DNA of 64,000 nucleotides from JAWLCA01 sp050485905 (GCA_050485905.1 JBJHCH010000002.1:9803-73802); one strand, 5' to 3'. Positions 11,229-20,670 are shown, counted from the first letter of the stretch. Numbers and translations are program-made. Notes: a model not told the origin generated them from the letters alone.

Positions 11229-12362
11229 TTACGGAAGCGGACAGTCGGCCGCGTAGGCGTCCTGATGGTCGGTCAGCGCGGTGCCGACGATGCGGTTGGT
11301 CAGCACGCCATCCTCCAGGATCACCTCGCGCACGTAGATGTCCTGGATCGGGTGGTTGTTGTTGCCGAACCGGAAATCGCCGCGGACGCTGTCGAAATCA
11401 GCCTGCTTCAGCGCCGCGCGGAACGCCGCCTGATCCGAGATGTCGGCCTGTGCCATCGCCGAGATCAGCAGGTTCGCGGTGTCGAACCCCTGGCTGGCGT
11501 AGAGAGAGGGCAGGCGGCCGTAGGCTTCGACAAAGTTCTCGACAAAGGCCTGGTTGGCGGCATTGTCCAGATCCTTGGACCATTGCGAGGTGTTGATGAC
11601 GCCCAGTGCGGCGTCGCCCACCGCGCCGAGGATGTCCTGGCTGAAGCTGAAGGCCGGGCCGATCACCGGGATATCGACGCCCGAATCCGCGTATTGCTTC
11701 ATGAACGAGATCCCCATGCCGCCGGGCAGGAAGAAGAACACCGCATCGGCACCCGAGGCGCGGATCTGCGCGATCTCGGTCGCGTAGTCGGTCTGGCCGA
11801 CGGTGGTGTAAAGCTCCTGCGTGATCTCGCCCTCGTAGAACCGCTTGAACCCGGTCAGCGCATCGGTGCCGGCGGGGTAGTTGGGGGCGAGGATGAACAT
11901 GCTGCCATAGCCGGCCTCGTTGGCATGGGCGCCCGCGGCCTCGTGCAGGTTGTCGTTCTGCCAGGCGACGTTGAAGTAGTTCTCGTTGCACTGGGCACCG
12001 GCAAGGGCCGAGGGGCCGGCATTGGGCGACAGGTAAATCTTGCCCTGCGCCACCGCCGCAGGCACCACGGCCATGGCGAGGTTCGACCAGATGATGCCGG
12101 TCAGCACGTCCACCTGATCGGACTGGATCATCCGGTCGGCGAGCTGCACCGCCACGTCAGGCTGCTGCTGGTCGTCGGCGACGACCAGTTCGACGCCGGT
12201 GGCGTCTGCCATGTCCAGCGCGAGCTGGAACCCGTCACGCACGTCGATCCCCAGACCGGCACCGCCGCCCGACAGCGTGGTGATCATGCCGACCTTCACG
12301 CCATCCGCCGTTGCCCCAGTTGCCAGCATTGCCGCCGTCGTTGCCAGAAGAAGTTTACGCAT
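11229..12362 (-). CDS. Periplasmic substrate-binding protein of the Liv-type importer
   Basis: A 377-residue secreted binding protein (Peripla_BP_6 type). A signal peptide MRKLLLATTAAMLATGATA precedes the mature start DGVKVGMITTLSGGGAGLG, the typical first strand of the fold. Further family segments are QLADRMIQSDQVDVLTGIIWS, FILAPNYPAGTDALTGFKRFY and GADAVFFFLPGGMGISFMKQY. The start has GGGAGG seven bases upstream. It lies 23 bases behind the aryl-CoA ligase gene and before the permeases, so the import and degradation genes form one unit. Ligand specificity is not visible; an aromatic acid is the best guess from context. Confidence 0.9.
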   Translation of the reverse strand: MRKLLLATTAAMLATGATADGVKVGMITTLSGGGAGLGIDVRDGFQLALDMADATGVELVVADDQQQPDVAVQLADRMIQSDQVDVLTGIIWSNLAMAVVPAAVAQGKIYLSPNAGPSALAGAQCNENYFNVAWQNDNLHEAAGAHANEAGYGSMFILAPNYPAGTDALTGFKRFYEGEITQELYTTVGQTDYATEIAQIRASGADAVFFFLPGGMGISFMKQYADSGVDIPVIGPAFSFSQDILGAVGDAALGVINTSQWSKDLDNAANQAFVENFVEAYGRLPSLYASQGFDTANLLISAMAQADISDQAAFRAALKQADFDSVRGDFRFGNNNHPIQDIYVREVILEDGVLTNRIVGTALTDHQDAYAADCPLP

Positions 12363-12385
12363 CTTGACCTCCCTGATGCTTGTTT

Positions 12386-14050
12386 TCAGCCGTCACTCTT
12401 GTCGTTGCCGCTGCCGCCTGCAAGCCCGTCCGGGGCCGTTCGCAGGCGGAAACGCTGAATCTTTCCCGTCGCCGTCTTTGGCAGGGCATCGGTGAAGACC
12501 ACGCGGCGTGGATATTTGTAGGGCGCGATGGTGGCCTTGACGTGATCCTGCAGCAGCCTGACCGTCAGGTCGCTGGCCGGGGCGCCGGGGGACAGGACCA
12601 CATGCGCCGCGACGATCTGGCCGCGCTCGGCATCCGGCAGGCCGATCACGGCGCATTCCTGCACATCCGGGTGCGCCAGCAGCGCCGCCTCTACCTCTGG
12701 CCCGGCGATGTTGTAGCCGGCCGAGACGATCATGTCGTCGTTGCGGGCGGCGAAGTGGAAATAGCCGGCCTCGTCGCGCCAGAAGCTGTCGCCGGTCAGG
12801 TTCCAGCCGTCCTGCACATAATCGGCCTGCCGCGGGTCATCCAGATAGCGGCAGCCGGTGGGGCCGCGCACGGCCAGGCGGCCAACCTCTCCCACCGGCA
12901 GGTCGGCCATGTCGGGGCCGACGATGCGGGCCTGATAGCCGGTGACCGGGCGGCCGGTGCAGGCGGGGCGGTGGTCGTCGAAGCGGTTGGTCAGGAAGAT
13001 ATGCAGCATCTCCGTCGCGCCGATACCGTCGAGCATGGGCTTTCCGGTGCGGGCGATCCAGTCGTCGTAGATCGGGGCGGGCAGCGTTTCGCCCGCGCTG
13101 ACGGCGGCGCGCAGGCTGGACAGGTCCACGCCATCCTCCATCGCCTTCAGCATCACGCGGTAGGCGGTGGGGGCAGTGAAGCAGACGGTGGCGCGATACT
13201 GCCGGATGATCTCGATCAGGTTCGGGGGCGAGGCGTTTTCCAGCAGGCAGGCGGCAGCGCCAAAGCGCAGGGGAAAGATCGCGAGGCCGCCGAGCCCGAA
13301 GGTGAAGGCGAGCGGTGGCGAGCCGACGAAGATATCGTCCGGGGTGACGCCCAGCACCTCTCGCGCGTAGCCGTCGGCGGTGATCAGCAGGTCGCGGTGG
13401 TAATGCGCCGTGGCCTTTGGGCTGCCGGTGGTGCCCGAGGTGAAGCCGAGAAGCGCCACATCGTCCTGCGATGTCTGCACCGGGTCGAAGCGCACCGATT
13501 TGTTCAGCGCCACGCGGTCAAGTTCCGCATCGTGGTTGGCGGTGCCGTCGAAGCCGACGACGGTTTTCAGGTGGGGAGAGGTCTTGGCGCAGGCGGTCAA
13601 TTCATCCATCAGCCGGGTATCGCAGAGCGCATGGGTGACTTCGGCCTTGTCAACGATCTTGCCCAGCTCGCCCGCGCGCAGCATCGGCATGGTGTTCACG
13701 ACCACCGCGCCCGCCTTGGTCGCCGCCAGCCAGCAGGCCACCATCGCGGGGTTGTTGGCGGAGCGGATCAAGACGCGATTGCCGGGCTTTACGCCATAAT
13801 CCTCAACCAATGAATGAGCAATTCGATTGGTCCAGTCGGCCAGTTCCTTGTAGGTGCGGCGGCGGCCGTTGCCGATCAGCGCCGTGTGATCGCCGAAGCC
13901 GCGCGCGACCATCGCGTCGGTCAGTTCGACGGCGGCGTTCAGCCGGTCGGGATAGTCGAACCCGTCCAGCAGCAGGTCGGGCCACTGGTCGGCCGGGGGC
14001 AGGCGGTCGCGGCAGAAGCTGTCCACATGGGCGCTGGATCGCAGGTCCAT
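12386..14050 (-). CDS. Aryl-CoA ligase, probably 2-aminobenzoate-CoA ligase
   Basis: A 554-residue benzoate-CoA-ligase-type enzyme that activates an aromatic acid with ATP and CoA. The P-loop motif is GFTSGTTGSPKATAH, the adenylate motif is DGIGATEMLHIF, the hinge region is LTGDSFWRDEAGYFHFAARNDDM, and the C-terminal catalytic lysine lies in LPKTATGKIQRF. The start ATG at 14050 gives the N-terminus MDLRSSAHVDSFCRDRLPP; the longer open frame upstream runs into the dehydrogenase gene. Two bases separate it from that gene. Its position beside a fused 2-aminobenzoyl-CoA monooxygenase/reductase favours anthranilate as substrate over benzoate or salicylate. Confidence 0.85.
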   Translation of the reverse strand: MDLRSSAHVDSFCRDRLPPADQWPDLLLDGFDYPDRLNAAVELTDAMVARGFGDHTALIGNGRRRTYKELADWTNRIAHSLVEDYGVKPGNRVLIRSANNPAMVACWLAATKAGAVVVNTMPMLRAGELGKIVDKAEVTHALCDTRLMDELTACAKTSPHLKTVVGFDGTANHDAELDRVALNKSVRFDPVQTSQDDVALLGFTSGTTGSPKATAHYHRDLLITADGYAREVLGVTPDDIFVGSPPLAFTFGLGGLAIFPLRFGAAACLLENASPPNLIEIIRQYRATVCFTAPTAYRVMLKAMEDGVDLSSLRAAVSAGETLPAPIYDDWIARTGKPMLDGIGATEMLHIFLTNRFDDHRPACTGRPVTGYQARIVGPDMADLPVGEVGRLAVRGPTGCRYLDDPRQADYVQDGWNLTGDSFWRDEAGYFHFAARNDDMIVSAGYNIAGPEVEAALLAHPDVQECAVIGLPDAERGQIVAAHVVLSPGAPASDLTVRLLQDHVKATIAPYKYPRRVVFTDALPKTATGKIQRFRLRTAPDGLAGGSGNDKSDG

Positions 14051-14052
14051 CG

Positions 14053-15195
14053 CTATCCCCCAAGAACCGCGCGGGCGATCACCACCCGCTGCACGTCGCT
14101 TGCGCCCTCGTAGATCCTGAGCGCGCGAATTTCGCGGTAGAGCCGTTCGACCACATGGCCCGACCGCACGCCGTCGCCACCGTGAAGCTGCACGGCGGTG
14201 TCGATCACCCGCTGCGCGGCCTCGGTCGCGTGCAGTTTCGCCATCGCGGCCTCTCGCGTCACGCGGGCGGCGCCGTTGTCCTTGGCCCAGGCGGCGCGGT
14301 AGACCAGCAGGGCCGAGGCGTCGATGGCCAGCGCCATGTCGGCCAGATGCCCCTGTACCATCTGCAGATCGGCCAGCGGCTGGCCCTGGATGCGGCGGGA
14401 TTGCACGCGGCTCAGCGCCTCGGCCAGTGCCCGGCGGGCGAAGCCGAGCGCCGCAGCGCCGACGGTGGCGCGGAAGACGTCGAGCACGGACATGGCGATC
14501 TTGAACCCCGCGCCGGGCTCTCCGATCAGGGCGCTGGCGGGGAGGCGGCAGGCGTCGAAGCGGAGCCGGGCCAGCGGGTGGGGGGCGATGACCTGCAGCC
14601 GTTCGGCAACACTTAGCCCCGGCGTGTCGGCGGGGACGAGGAAGGCCGAAAGGCCCTTGGCGCCCGGTGCCTCTCCGGTCCGGGCGAAAACGGTGTAGAT
14701 ATCGGCGATACCGCCGTTGGAAATCCACGTCTTTTCGCCATCCAGCACCCAGCCGTCGCCGACGCGGGTGGCGGTCATCGCGCTGGCCGCCACGTCCGAC
14801 CCCGATTGCGGCTCGGTCAGGGCGAAAGCGGCGATGGCGCGGCCCGCGCGGGTCTTTTCCAGCCACGCGCGCTGCTCCGGCGTGCCGAACAGGCTCACCG
14901 CGCCCATGCCCAGCCCCTGCATCGCAAAGGCGAAATCCGCCAACCCGTCGTGCCGCGCCAGCGTCTCGCGGATCAGGCAGAGGCTGCGGACGTCGAGTGT
15001 GCCGCCGCCCGGCGCGGGGGCGGAGTGGTTAAGCCAGCCGTCGCGGCCCAGCCAGGCGACCAGATCGCGGCAGGCGGTGTCGGTGTCGGCGTGATCGACC
15101 GCCAGCCCCGCCGCCCACTCGTCCAGATCCGCCGCCAGTTCGCGGTGGCGGTCCTCGAAGAACGGCCAGGACAGGAAGGAGCGGTCAGTCGCCAC
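14053..15195 (-). CDS. Acyl-CoA dehydrogenase
   Basis: A flavoprotein of about 380 residues that oxidises an acyl-CoA at the alpha-beta bond. Recognisable segments are FALTEPQSGSDVAASAMTAT (flavin/substrate loop), VLDGEKTWISNGGIADIYTVF, VLDVFRATVGAAALG, MVQGHLADMALAID, the VQLHGGDGVRSGHVVERLYR FAD-binding stretch and IYEGASDVQRVVIAR near the C-terminus. The chosen start is GTG at 15195, overlapping the stop of the enoyl-CoA hydratase gene; the next upstream codons are not family-like. In the aerobic 2-aminobenzoyl-CoA route a dehydrogenase of this kind would act on the alicyclic intermediate after ring reduction. Confidence 0.87.
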   Translation of the reverse strand: MATDRSFLSWPFFEDRHRELAADLDEWAAGLAVDHADTDTACRDLVAWLGRDGWLNHSAPAPGGGTLDVRSLCLIRETLARHDGLADFAFAMQGLGMGAVSLFGTPEQRAWLEKTRAGRAIAAFALTEPQSGSDVAASAMTATRVGDGWVLDGEKTWISNGGIADIYTVFARTGEAPGAKGLSAFLVPADTPGLSVAERLQVIAPHPLARLRFDACRLPASALIGEPGAGFKIAMSVLDVFRATVGAAALGFARRALAEALSRVQSRRIQGQPLADLQMVQGHLADMALAIDASALLVYRAAWAKDNGAARVTREAAMAKLHATEAAQRVIDTAVQLHGGDGVRSGHVVERLYREIRALRIYEGASDVQRVVIARAVLGG

Positions 15196-15994
15196 GGAAC
15201 ATCGGCCTTTCCTTTTTCGCAAATGCCTCGAAGGCGCGGCGGAAATCCCGGGTCTGCATGCAGATCGCCTGTGCCTGCGCCTCGGCCTCGATCGCCTGAT
15301 CCAGGCTCTGGTTCCATTCCTGCGCCAGCATGGTCTTGGTCATCATGTGCGCAAAGGCCGGGCCGGAGGCGAGGCCGCGGGCCAGTGCGACGGCCTCTGC
15401 CTCCAGCTCCTCTGCCGCGACGATGCGGTTCCAGAAGCCCCAGCGTTCGCCCTCGTCCGCCGCCATGCTGCGGCCGGTATAGAGCAGATCCGCCGCGCGG
15501 CCCTGGCCGACGATCCGGGGCAGCATGGCGCAGGCGCCCATGTCACAGCCGGCGAGGCCCACGCGAGTAAACAGGAAAGCGACTTTAGCCGCTGGTGTCG
15601 CCAGCCGCAGGTCGGAGGCCATGGCGAGGATCGCCCCCGCGCCGGCGCAGATGCCGTCGACGGCGGCGATGACCGGGCGGCCGCAATGGATCATCGCCTT
15701 GACCAGATCGCCGGTCATCCGGGTGAAGGCCAGCAATTCGGGCATCTTCATCTCGGTCAGCGGGCCGATGATCTCGAACACGTCGCCGCCGGAACAGAAG
15801 TTGCCGCCGTTCGGGGCCAGCACCACGGCGCGCACGTCGTCGGCATAGGGCAGGGCGCGGAACCAGTCGCGCAACTCGGCATAGCTGTCAAAGGTCAGCG
15901 GGTTCTTGCGCTCGGGCCGGGTCAGGCGGATCACCGCTACCCCTTCGCTGATGTCGCAGGCAAAATGCACGGTGCTGCGGTCTGCCATCTTCAT
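15185..15994 (-). CDS. Enoyl-CoA hydratase/isomerase family protein
   Basis: A 269-residue crotonase-fold enzyme. The oxyanion-hole segments are GGNFCSGGDVFEI and DGICAGAGAILAMASDLRLA, and the helix FLFTRVGLAGCDMGACAMLPRIVG includes the usual active-site region. An acidic residue sits at neither classical hydratase position in an obvious way, so hydration, isomerisation or hydrolytic ring cleavage remain open. It overlaps the MarR gene by four bases and the acyl-CoA dehydrogenase gene by eleven. In this operon a beta-oxidation-like hydration or ring opening of the cyclohexene acyl-CoA is expected. Confidence 0.88.
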   Translation of the reverse strand: MKMADRSTVHFACDISEGVAVIRLTRPERKNPLTFDSYAELRDWFRALPYADDVRAVVLAPNGGNFCSGGDVFEIIGPLTEMKMPELLAFTRMTGDLVKAMIHCGRPVIAAVDGICAGAGAILAMASDLRLATPAAKVAFLFTRVGLAGCDMGACAMLPRIVGQGRAADLLYTGRSMAADEGERWGFWNRIVAAEELEAEAVALARGLASGPAFAHMMTKTMLAQEWNQSLDQAIEAEAQAQAICMQTRDFRRAFEAFAKKERPMFRGD

Positions 15995-16443
15995 GCGGCG
16001 CCCCTTTCGTTGCCTTCGCCGCCGACGCGACCCAGCAGGCGCATCATCTCGGCGACCTCGTCGGGGTTCAGCCTGCCGAGGGCGCGGTTCACCCAGCCCT
16101 CATGCGCGGCGGCCAGCGTGTCGAAATGAGTGCGCCCCTTGGCGGTCAGGCGCACGAGGGTCGCGCGCCGGTCGCCCTCTGCCGCCAGTCTTGCCACCAG
16201 CCCCTCTGCCTCCAGCCGGTCCACGATGCCGGTGACATTGCCGTTCGAGACGCGCAACTCGCCCGACAGGTCGCTCATCCGCATCGCCCGGTCGCCGCGC
16301 GCCAGCGCCGCCAGCACGTCGAACCGGGGCAGGGTGGTGGCGTGGCCTTCGCGCAGACGCTCGCGCAGATCGCCCTCAATCCGGCGCGAGACCTTCAGCA
16401 GGCGCAGCCAGAGCCGCAGACGGTCCTTGGACAGGTCGGTCAT
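15991..16443 (-). CDS. MarR family transcriptional regulator
   Basis: A 150-residue winged-helix regulator. The DNA-binding unit spans roughly residues 38-105, with LPRFDVLAALARGDRAMRMSDL, the recognition region LRVSNGNVTGIVDRLEAEGL and the wing ARLAAEGDRRATLVRLTAKG. The N- and C-terminal helices would form the dimer interface. It lies inside the operon, overlapping the SDR and enoyl-CoA hydratase genes by four bases each, so it is probably an autoregulated repressor that responds to the aromatic acid or its CoA thioester, as is usual for MarR proteins in aromatic operons. The operator was not identified with confidence. Confidence 0.92.
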   Translation of the reverse strand: MTDLSKDRLRLWLRLLKVSRRIEGDLRERLREGHATTLPRFDVLAALARGDRAMRMSDLSGELRVSNGNVTGIVDRLEAEGLVARLAAEGDRRATLVRLTAKGRTHFDTLAAAHEGWVNRALGRLNPDEVAEMMRLLGRVGGEGNERGAA

Positions 16444-17159
16444 ATCTCACCCCCCGAGACCGAGAGCGCGTGCCCGTTGACCATCGCCGCGGCGGGCGAG
16501 GCGAGGAAGAGCGCGACGGCAGCCACTTCGTCGGCCGCGATCAGGCGGCCCATCGGGTTGCCGGCGGCCAGCTTGACCCGCGCACCCTCGGCATCCAGCC
16601 CCAAACGGTCCTGCAGCCCGGCCGCCGCCTGGTCGGCCAGTGGTGTGTCGACATAGCCCGGGCAGATCGCGTTGCAGGTGATGCCGCGCTTCGCCACCTC
16701 CAGCGCGACGGAGCGGACGAGGCCCAGAACGCCGTGTTTGGCCGCCGCATAGGCCGCGATATTGGCCCCGCCCTTCAGGCTCGCGGTGGAGGCCATGGCG
16801 ATCAGCCGCCCGCCGTCGCTCATGCCATCGAGCGCGGCGCGGAAGGTCAGGAAGGTGCCGGTCAGGTTGACGGCCAGCGTGGCGTTCCACGAGTCGAGAG
16901 TGATGTCGCGCAACCGCCCGGCTGCGCCGCCGCCCGCGTTTGCTACGACCACTTCGAAGGGCGTGTCAAACAGCGCGGCGATCTGATCCTCGTTGGTCAC
17001 ATCTGCGACGCGGCAATCCATGCCGCGCCCGCTGTCGGTTTCGCGCAGGGGTTCGATATGCCGGCCGCTGATCGTGACCGCATCGCCCTGATCGGCGAAA
17101 GCACGCGCCACCGCCCGGCCGATACCGGAGCCCGCGCCGGTGACCAGAACCCGCCTCAT
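16440..17159 (-). CDS. Short-chain dehydrogenase/reductase
   Basis: A 239-residue classical SDR using NAD(P). The cofactor motif TGAGSGIG is at residues 7-14, NAGGG near 75, the catalytic serine lies in MASTASLKGG, and the YxxxK pair is YAAAKHG. The C-terminal GNPMGRLIAADEVAAVALFLAS and the final VSGGEI strand are typical. It overlaps the start of the gene for the fused monooxygenase/reductase product by four bases on one side and the MarR gene by four on the other. A 3-hydroxyacyl-CoA dehydrogenase step in the 2-aminobenzoyl-CoA route is the likely role; this is inferred from context. Confidence 0.88.
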   Translation of the reverse strand: MRRVLVTGAGSGIGRAVARAFADQGDAVTISGRHIEPLRETDSGRGMDCRVADVTNEDQIAALFDTPFEVVVANAGGGAAGRLRDITLDSWNATLAVNLTGTFLTFRAALDGMSDGGRLIAMASTASLKGGANIAAYAAAKHGVLGLVRSVALEVAKRGITCNAICPGYVDTPLADQAAAGLQDRLGLDAEGARVKLAAGNPMGRLIAADEVAAVALFLASPAAAMVNGHALSVSGGEI

Positions 17160-19429
17160 GCCCGGATCTCCTCGGCCCGTTCGCGCAGCCGCCAGAGCTG
17201 GTCGCGGCCGGGCAGGTAGGGATCGGGCCAGCGTTCGTCGCGGTCGCCCAAATCCGATGCCGCGTGGAACGTCCAGTAGGGATTCGCCAGATGCGGGCGG
17301 GCGAGGCAGACCAGATCCGCGCGGCCTGCCATCAGGATCGAATTGACGTGGTCGGGTTCGGTGATGTTGCCGACCGCCATGGTGGCAAGGCCGGCCTCAT
17401 TGCGGATGCGGTCGGAGAACGGGGTCTGGAACATCCGTCCATAGACCGGCTTCGCCTCGGTCGAGGTCTGGCCGGCACTGACGTCGATGATGTCGGCCCC
17501 GGCTTCGGCAAAGGCGCGGGCAATCTTCACAGCCTCTTCGGGGGTCACGCCCGCATCGTGCCAGTCGGTGGCCGAGATGCGGACGGCCATCGGTTTTTCT
17601 TCGGGCCATGCGGCACGCATTGCCGCGAAAACCTCCAACGGCCAGCGCAGGCGGTTTTCGAGGCTGCCGCCGTAAGCGTCGCTTCGGTGGTTCGAGAGCG
17701 GAGACAGGAAGGAGGACACAAGATAACCGTGCGCGGCATGCAGTTCGATCATGTCGAAGCCACAGCGCGCAGCCATCATGGTCGCGCTGACGAATTGCGC
17801 AGTGACCGCCTGCATGTCGTCGGCTGTCATCTCTCGCGGGGTCGCATTGCGGGCAGACCAGGGGACCGGGCTGGGGCCGATGATCGGCCAGTTGCCGTCG
17901 GGCAGGGGAGCGTCGATCTCCTCCCAACCCAGTTGGGTCGAGGCCTTGCGGCCGGCATGGCCGATCTGGCAGCAGATCTTCGCCTCGGTTTCGGAATGGA
18001 CGAAATCGACGATCCGGGTCCAGGCGTCCTCATGCTCCTGCGCATAGAGGCCGGGGCAGCCGGGGGTGATGCGGCCCTCGGGCGAAACGCAGGTCATTTC
18101 GGTATAGACCAGCCCCGCGCCGCCCTTGGCCCGTTCGCCGAGGTGGACGAGGTGCCAGTCGGTCGGGCAGCCGTCCACGGCTTTGTATTGGGCCATGGGC
18201 GAGACGACGATGCGGTTTTTCAGCGCCAAGTCGCGCAGGCGGAAGGGGGCGAACATCGGCGCGCGGGCGCTGTCGGCGCCGGCCTCGGTCTGGAACCAGC
18301 GTTCGGCCTTCTCCATCCACGACGGATCGCGCAGGCGCAGGTTCTCGTGGCTGATCCTCTGGCTGCGGGTCAGCAGGGAATAGGTGAACTGGATCGGGTG
18401 AAGGTGCAGATACCTCTCTACCTCCTCGAACCACTCCAGAGAGTTGCGCGCGGCGGATTGCAGGCGCAGCACTTCCAGCCGTCGCTCCGCCTGATAGCGG
18501 GCAAAGGCGGTGTCGCGGTCGGTTTCGTGCATGTAGGTCGCCAGCGCGATGGCGGATTCGAGCGCCAGCTTGGTGCCCGACCCGATGGAGAAATGCGCCG
18601 TCGCCGCGGCGTCGCCCATCAGCACGATATTGTCGTGATACCACCGCTCGCACAGCACGCGGGGGAAGTTCAGCCAGGCCGAGCCGCGCAGGTGGCGGGC
18701 GTTGGAGATCAGCCGGTGCCCGCCCAGATGCGCCGAAAAGATCCTCTCACAGGCGGCGATGCTTTCGTCCTGCGTCATCTCGCCGAAGCCCCAGGCCGCC
18801 CAGGTCTCGGGTGCGCATTCGACGATGAAGGTCGCGGTGTCGTCGTCGAACTGGTAGGCATGCGCCCAGACCCAGCCGTGCTCGGTCTGCTCGAAGATGA
18901 AGGTGAAGGCGTCGTCGAACTTCGCCCTGGTGCCCAGCCAGACGAACTTGCACCTGCGGGTGTCGATCTGGGGCTTGAAGACCTCGGCGAACTCGGTGCG
19001 GGTCTTGCTGTTCAACCCGTCGGCGGCGATGACGATGTCGTAATTGCGGGCGTAGGTCGCGGCGCTCTCCACTTCAGTCTCGAACCGCAGGTCGACGCCA
19101 AGCTCGCGTGCCCGCGCTTGCAACAGCAGCAGAAGCTGACGACGGCCGATGCCGCAGAATCCGTGGCCCGTGGTCAGCGTGCGGGTGCCGCCCTTGACCA
19201 CGGCAATGTCGTCCCAATAGGCGAAATGGGCGCGGATCGCCTCTGCGCTTACGGGATCGTTGGCAGCCAGGTTTTCCAGCGTCTCGTCCGATAGCACCAC
19301 GCCCCAGCCGAAGGTGTCGTTGGGGCGGTTACGTTCGAACACAACAACCTCATGCGCCGGGTCGCGCAGTTTCATCGAGATTGCAAAGTAGAGCCCTGCA
19401 GGCCCCGCACCCAGGCAGGCAATGCGCAT
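17156..19429 (-). CDS. Fused 2-aminobenzoyl-CoA monooxygenase/reductase (salicylyl-CoA 5-hydroxylase/oxidoreductase family)
   Basis: A 757-residue two-domain flavoprotein. Residues 1 to about 385 are a group A FAD monooxygenase with the dinucleotide motif GAGPAG at 8-13 and the second FAD motif NIVLMGDAAATAHFSIGSG near 270. From about 392 an Old-Yellow-Enzyme-type FMN domain begins (APFRLRDLALKNRIVVSPM) and continues through QIGHAGRKAS, ELHAAHGYLVSSFLSPLSN and SLENRLRWPLEV. This fusion is characteristic of the Azoarcus-type enzyme that hydroxylates and then reduces 2-aminobenzoyl-CoA, removing aromaticity. It is the first gene of the operon. A salicylyl-CoA substrate is the main alternative; the RidA gene in the operon favours an amino substrate. 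Confidence 0.88.
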   Translation of the reverse strand: MRIACLGAGPAGLYFAISMKLRDPAHEVVVFERNRPNDTFGWGVVLSDETLENLAANDPVSAEAIRAHFAYWDDIAVVKGGTRTLTTGHGFCGIGRRQLLLLLQARARELGVDLRFETEVESAATYARNYDIVIAADGLNSKTRTEFAEVFKPQIDTRRCKFVWLGTRAKFDDAFTFIFEQTEHGWVWAHAYQFDDDTATFIVECAPETWAAWGFGEMTQDESIAACERIFSAHLGGHRLISNARHLRGSAWLNFPRVLCERWYHDNIVLMGDAAATAHFSIGSGTKLALESAIALATYMHETDRDTAFARYQAERRLEVLRLQSAARNSLEWFEEVERYLHLHPIQFTYSLLTRSQRISHENLRLRDPSWMEKAERWFQTEAGADSARAPMFAPFRLRDLALKNRIVVSPMAQYKAVDGCPTDWHLVHLGERAKGGAGLVYTEMTCVSPEGRITPGCPGLYAQEHEDAWTRIVDFVHSETEAKICCQIGHAGRKASTQLGWEEIDAPLPDGNWPIIGPSPVPWSARNATPREMTADDMQAVTAQFVSATMMAARCGFDMIELHAAHGYLVSSFLSPLSNHRSDAYGGSLENRLRWPLEVFAAMRAAWPEEKPMAVRISATDWHDAGVTPEEAVKIARAFAEAGADIIDVSAGQTSTEAKPVYGRMFQTPFSDRIRNEAGLATMAVGNITEPDHVNSILMAGRADLVCLARPHLANPYWTFHAASDLGDRDERWPDPYLPGRDQLWRLRERAEEIRA

Positions 19430-19758
19430 CGGTTCCCCCCGCTGAGCCGATCGACCTGCTCAGGCTACCGAATCCGAAGGTTATTTCAAGCAAGAATATT
19501 TTATCTCTGAAGTAAATTGCGTGGCTGCCCGGCCCCGGTTTCACGATGAAATCACGATGGTCTGTCAGAACTGTTCGTACCGACGAAGGGGCTGCTCCCT
19601 CCCCAGGATCGTTCGGCAAGGTAGGTAGCGAGTGGTGGGTAGCGCGAGAAATTAGATAAGCGCGTCCCTTGGTCTGGAAATTTCAGAAGATATTTCAGGC
19701 ACAGTTGCACCGACCTGTGTGTGTTGGGTCGAGCGTGGTGCAATTTTCGAACAGGAAA
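19430..19758. promoter_or_regulatory. Gap holding the promoter of the aromatic acid operon
   Basis: No gene is seen here. The part nearest the monooxygenase/reductase gene is distinctly AT-rich (19480-19520), in contrast to its surroundings, as expected for a minus-strand promoter. Within it TTATTTCA (19481-19488) and TGAAGTAA (19508-19515) form an imperfect inverted repeat that could be a MarR operator. No convincing -35/-10 pair could be assigned. A purine run, GGGGGG, a few bases before the ATG is a weak ribosome-binding site. Confidence 0.4.
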
Positions 19759-19783
19759 GGGCGGTGCAGGATCTGCGCCGCCC
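19759..19783 (-). terminator. Terminator after htpX
   Basis: On the minus strand an 11-bp GC-rich stem (GGGCGGCGCAG with CTGCACCGCCC, one G-U pair) closes a three-base loop and is followed by TTTCCTG. It begins 15 bases past the htpX stop codon. Confidence 0.8.
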
Positions 19784-19797
19784 TTATTTCATATGCC

Positions 19798-20670
19798 CTA
19801 TGTCCAGGGGCCGGATGCACCTGACCGCGCGGCAGATGTGCCCGAAAGCTGTTGCAGCGCCCTGATCCGGTTCTGCGTGTTTGGATGGGTAGAGAACAGG
19901 CGGTCGTGGCTATGCGCATGCAACGGGTTGATGATGAACATATGTGCCGTCGCCGGATTCCGCTCTGCCGCGTGATTGTCGATTCGCTGCGCGAGCTGCT
20001 CGATCTTGCCCAAAGCCGAGGCAAGCCACATGGGCTGGCCGCAGATTTCTGCGCCCACCCGATCGGCTTCATACTCGCGCGTCCGGCTGATGGCCATCTG
20101 GACCAAAGCGGCCGCAAGTGGCGCAAGGATCATCAGCGCCAGAGTGCCGATCAGCCCCATAGGTCGGTCGCGGCTGCCACCAAAGAACATGGCGAAATTC
20201 GCCAGCATGGAGATCGCGCCGGCAAATGTTGCCGTGATCGTCATCAGAAGCGTGTCGCGGTTCTTGATATGGGCCAGTTCATGCGCCATGACGCCGGCCA
20301 CCTCTTCGCGGCTCAGGTTTCGTAGCAGGCCGCGGGTGGCTGCGACTGCGGCATTCTCGGGGTTCCGGCCTGTCGCAAAGGCGTTTGGCTGGTCTGTCTC
20401 GATGATGTAGACCTTGGGCATCGGCAGATCGGCGCGGGCTGCGAGGCCGCGCACCATCTGCACGAGATCAGGCGCGCTTCGCTCATCGACCTCACGCGCG
20501 TTGTGCATTTTCAGCACCGCTTTGTCGGAGTTGTAAAAGGCAAACAGGTTCATCGCACCAGCCACGACGAGTGCGATGAGCAAACCGGCCTCGCCGCCAA
20601 GCATCAGGCCAAGGCCCATCACAAGCGCCGTCATCGCGGCAAGCAGAATGGCCGTGCGGGCATATCCCAT
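19798..20670 (-). CDS. htpX: Zinc metalloprotease HtpX
   Basis: A 290-residue inner-membrane M48B protease that degrades damaged membrane proteins. Two N-terminal hydrophobic segments (about residues 5-25 and 28-45) anchor it. HELAHIKNR contains the HExxH zinc site, two further hydrophobic segments follow (TATFAGAISMLANFAMFF and GTLALMILAPLAAALVQM), and SRTREYEADRVGAEI gives the third zinc ligand, the first glutamate of EYEAD. MPKVYIIETDQPNAFATGRNPENAAVAAT is strongly family-specific. The ATG at 20670 has GGAGG seven bases upstream; an ATG four codons earlier is less likely. It has its own terminator. Confidence 0.96.
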   Translation of the reverse strand: MGYARTAILLAAMTALVMGLGLMLGGEAGLLIALVVAGAMNLFAFYNSDKAVLKMHNAREVDERSAPDLVQMVRGLAARADLPMPKVYIIETDQPNAFATGRNPENAAVAATRGLLRNLSREEVAGVMAHELAHIKNRDTLLMTITATFAGAISMLANFAMFFGGSRDRPMGLIGTLALMILAPLAAALVQMAISRTREYEADRVGAEICGQPMWLASALGKIEQLAQRIDNHAAERNPATAHMFIINPLHAHSHDRLFSTHPNTQNRIRALQQLSGTSAARSGASGPWT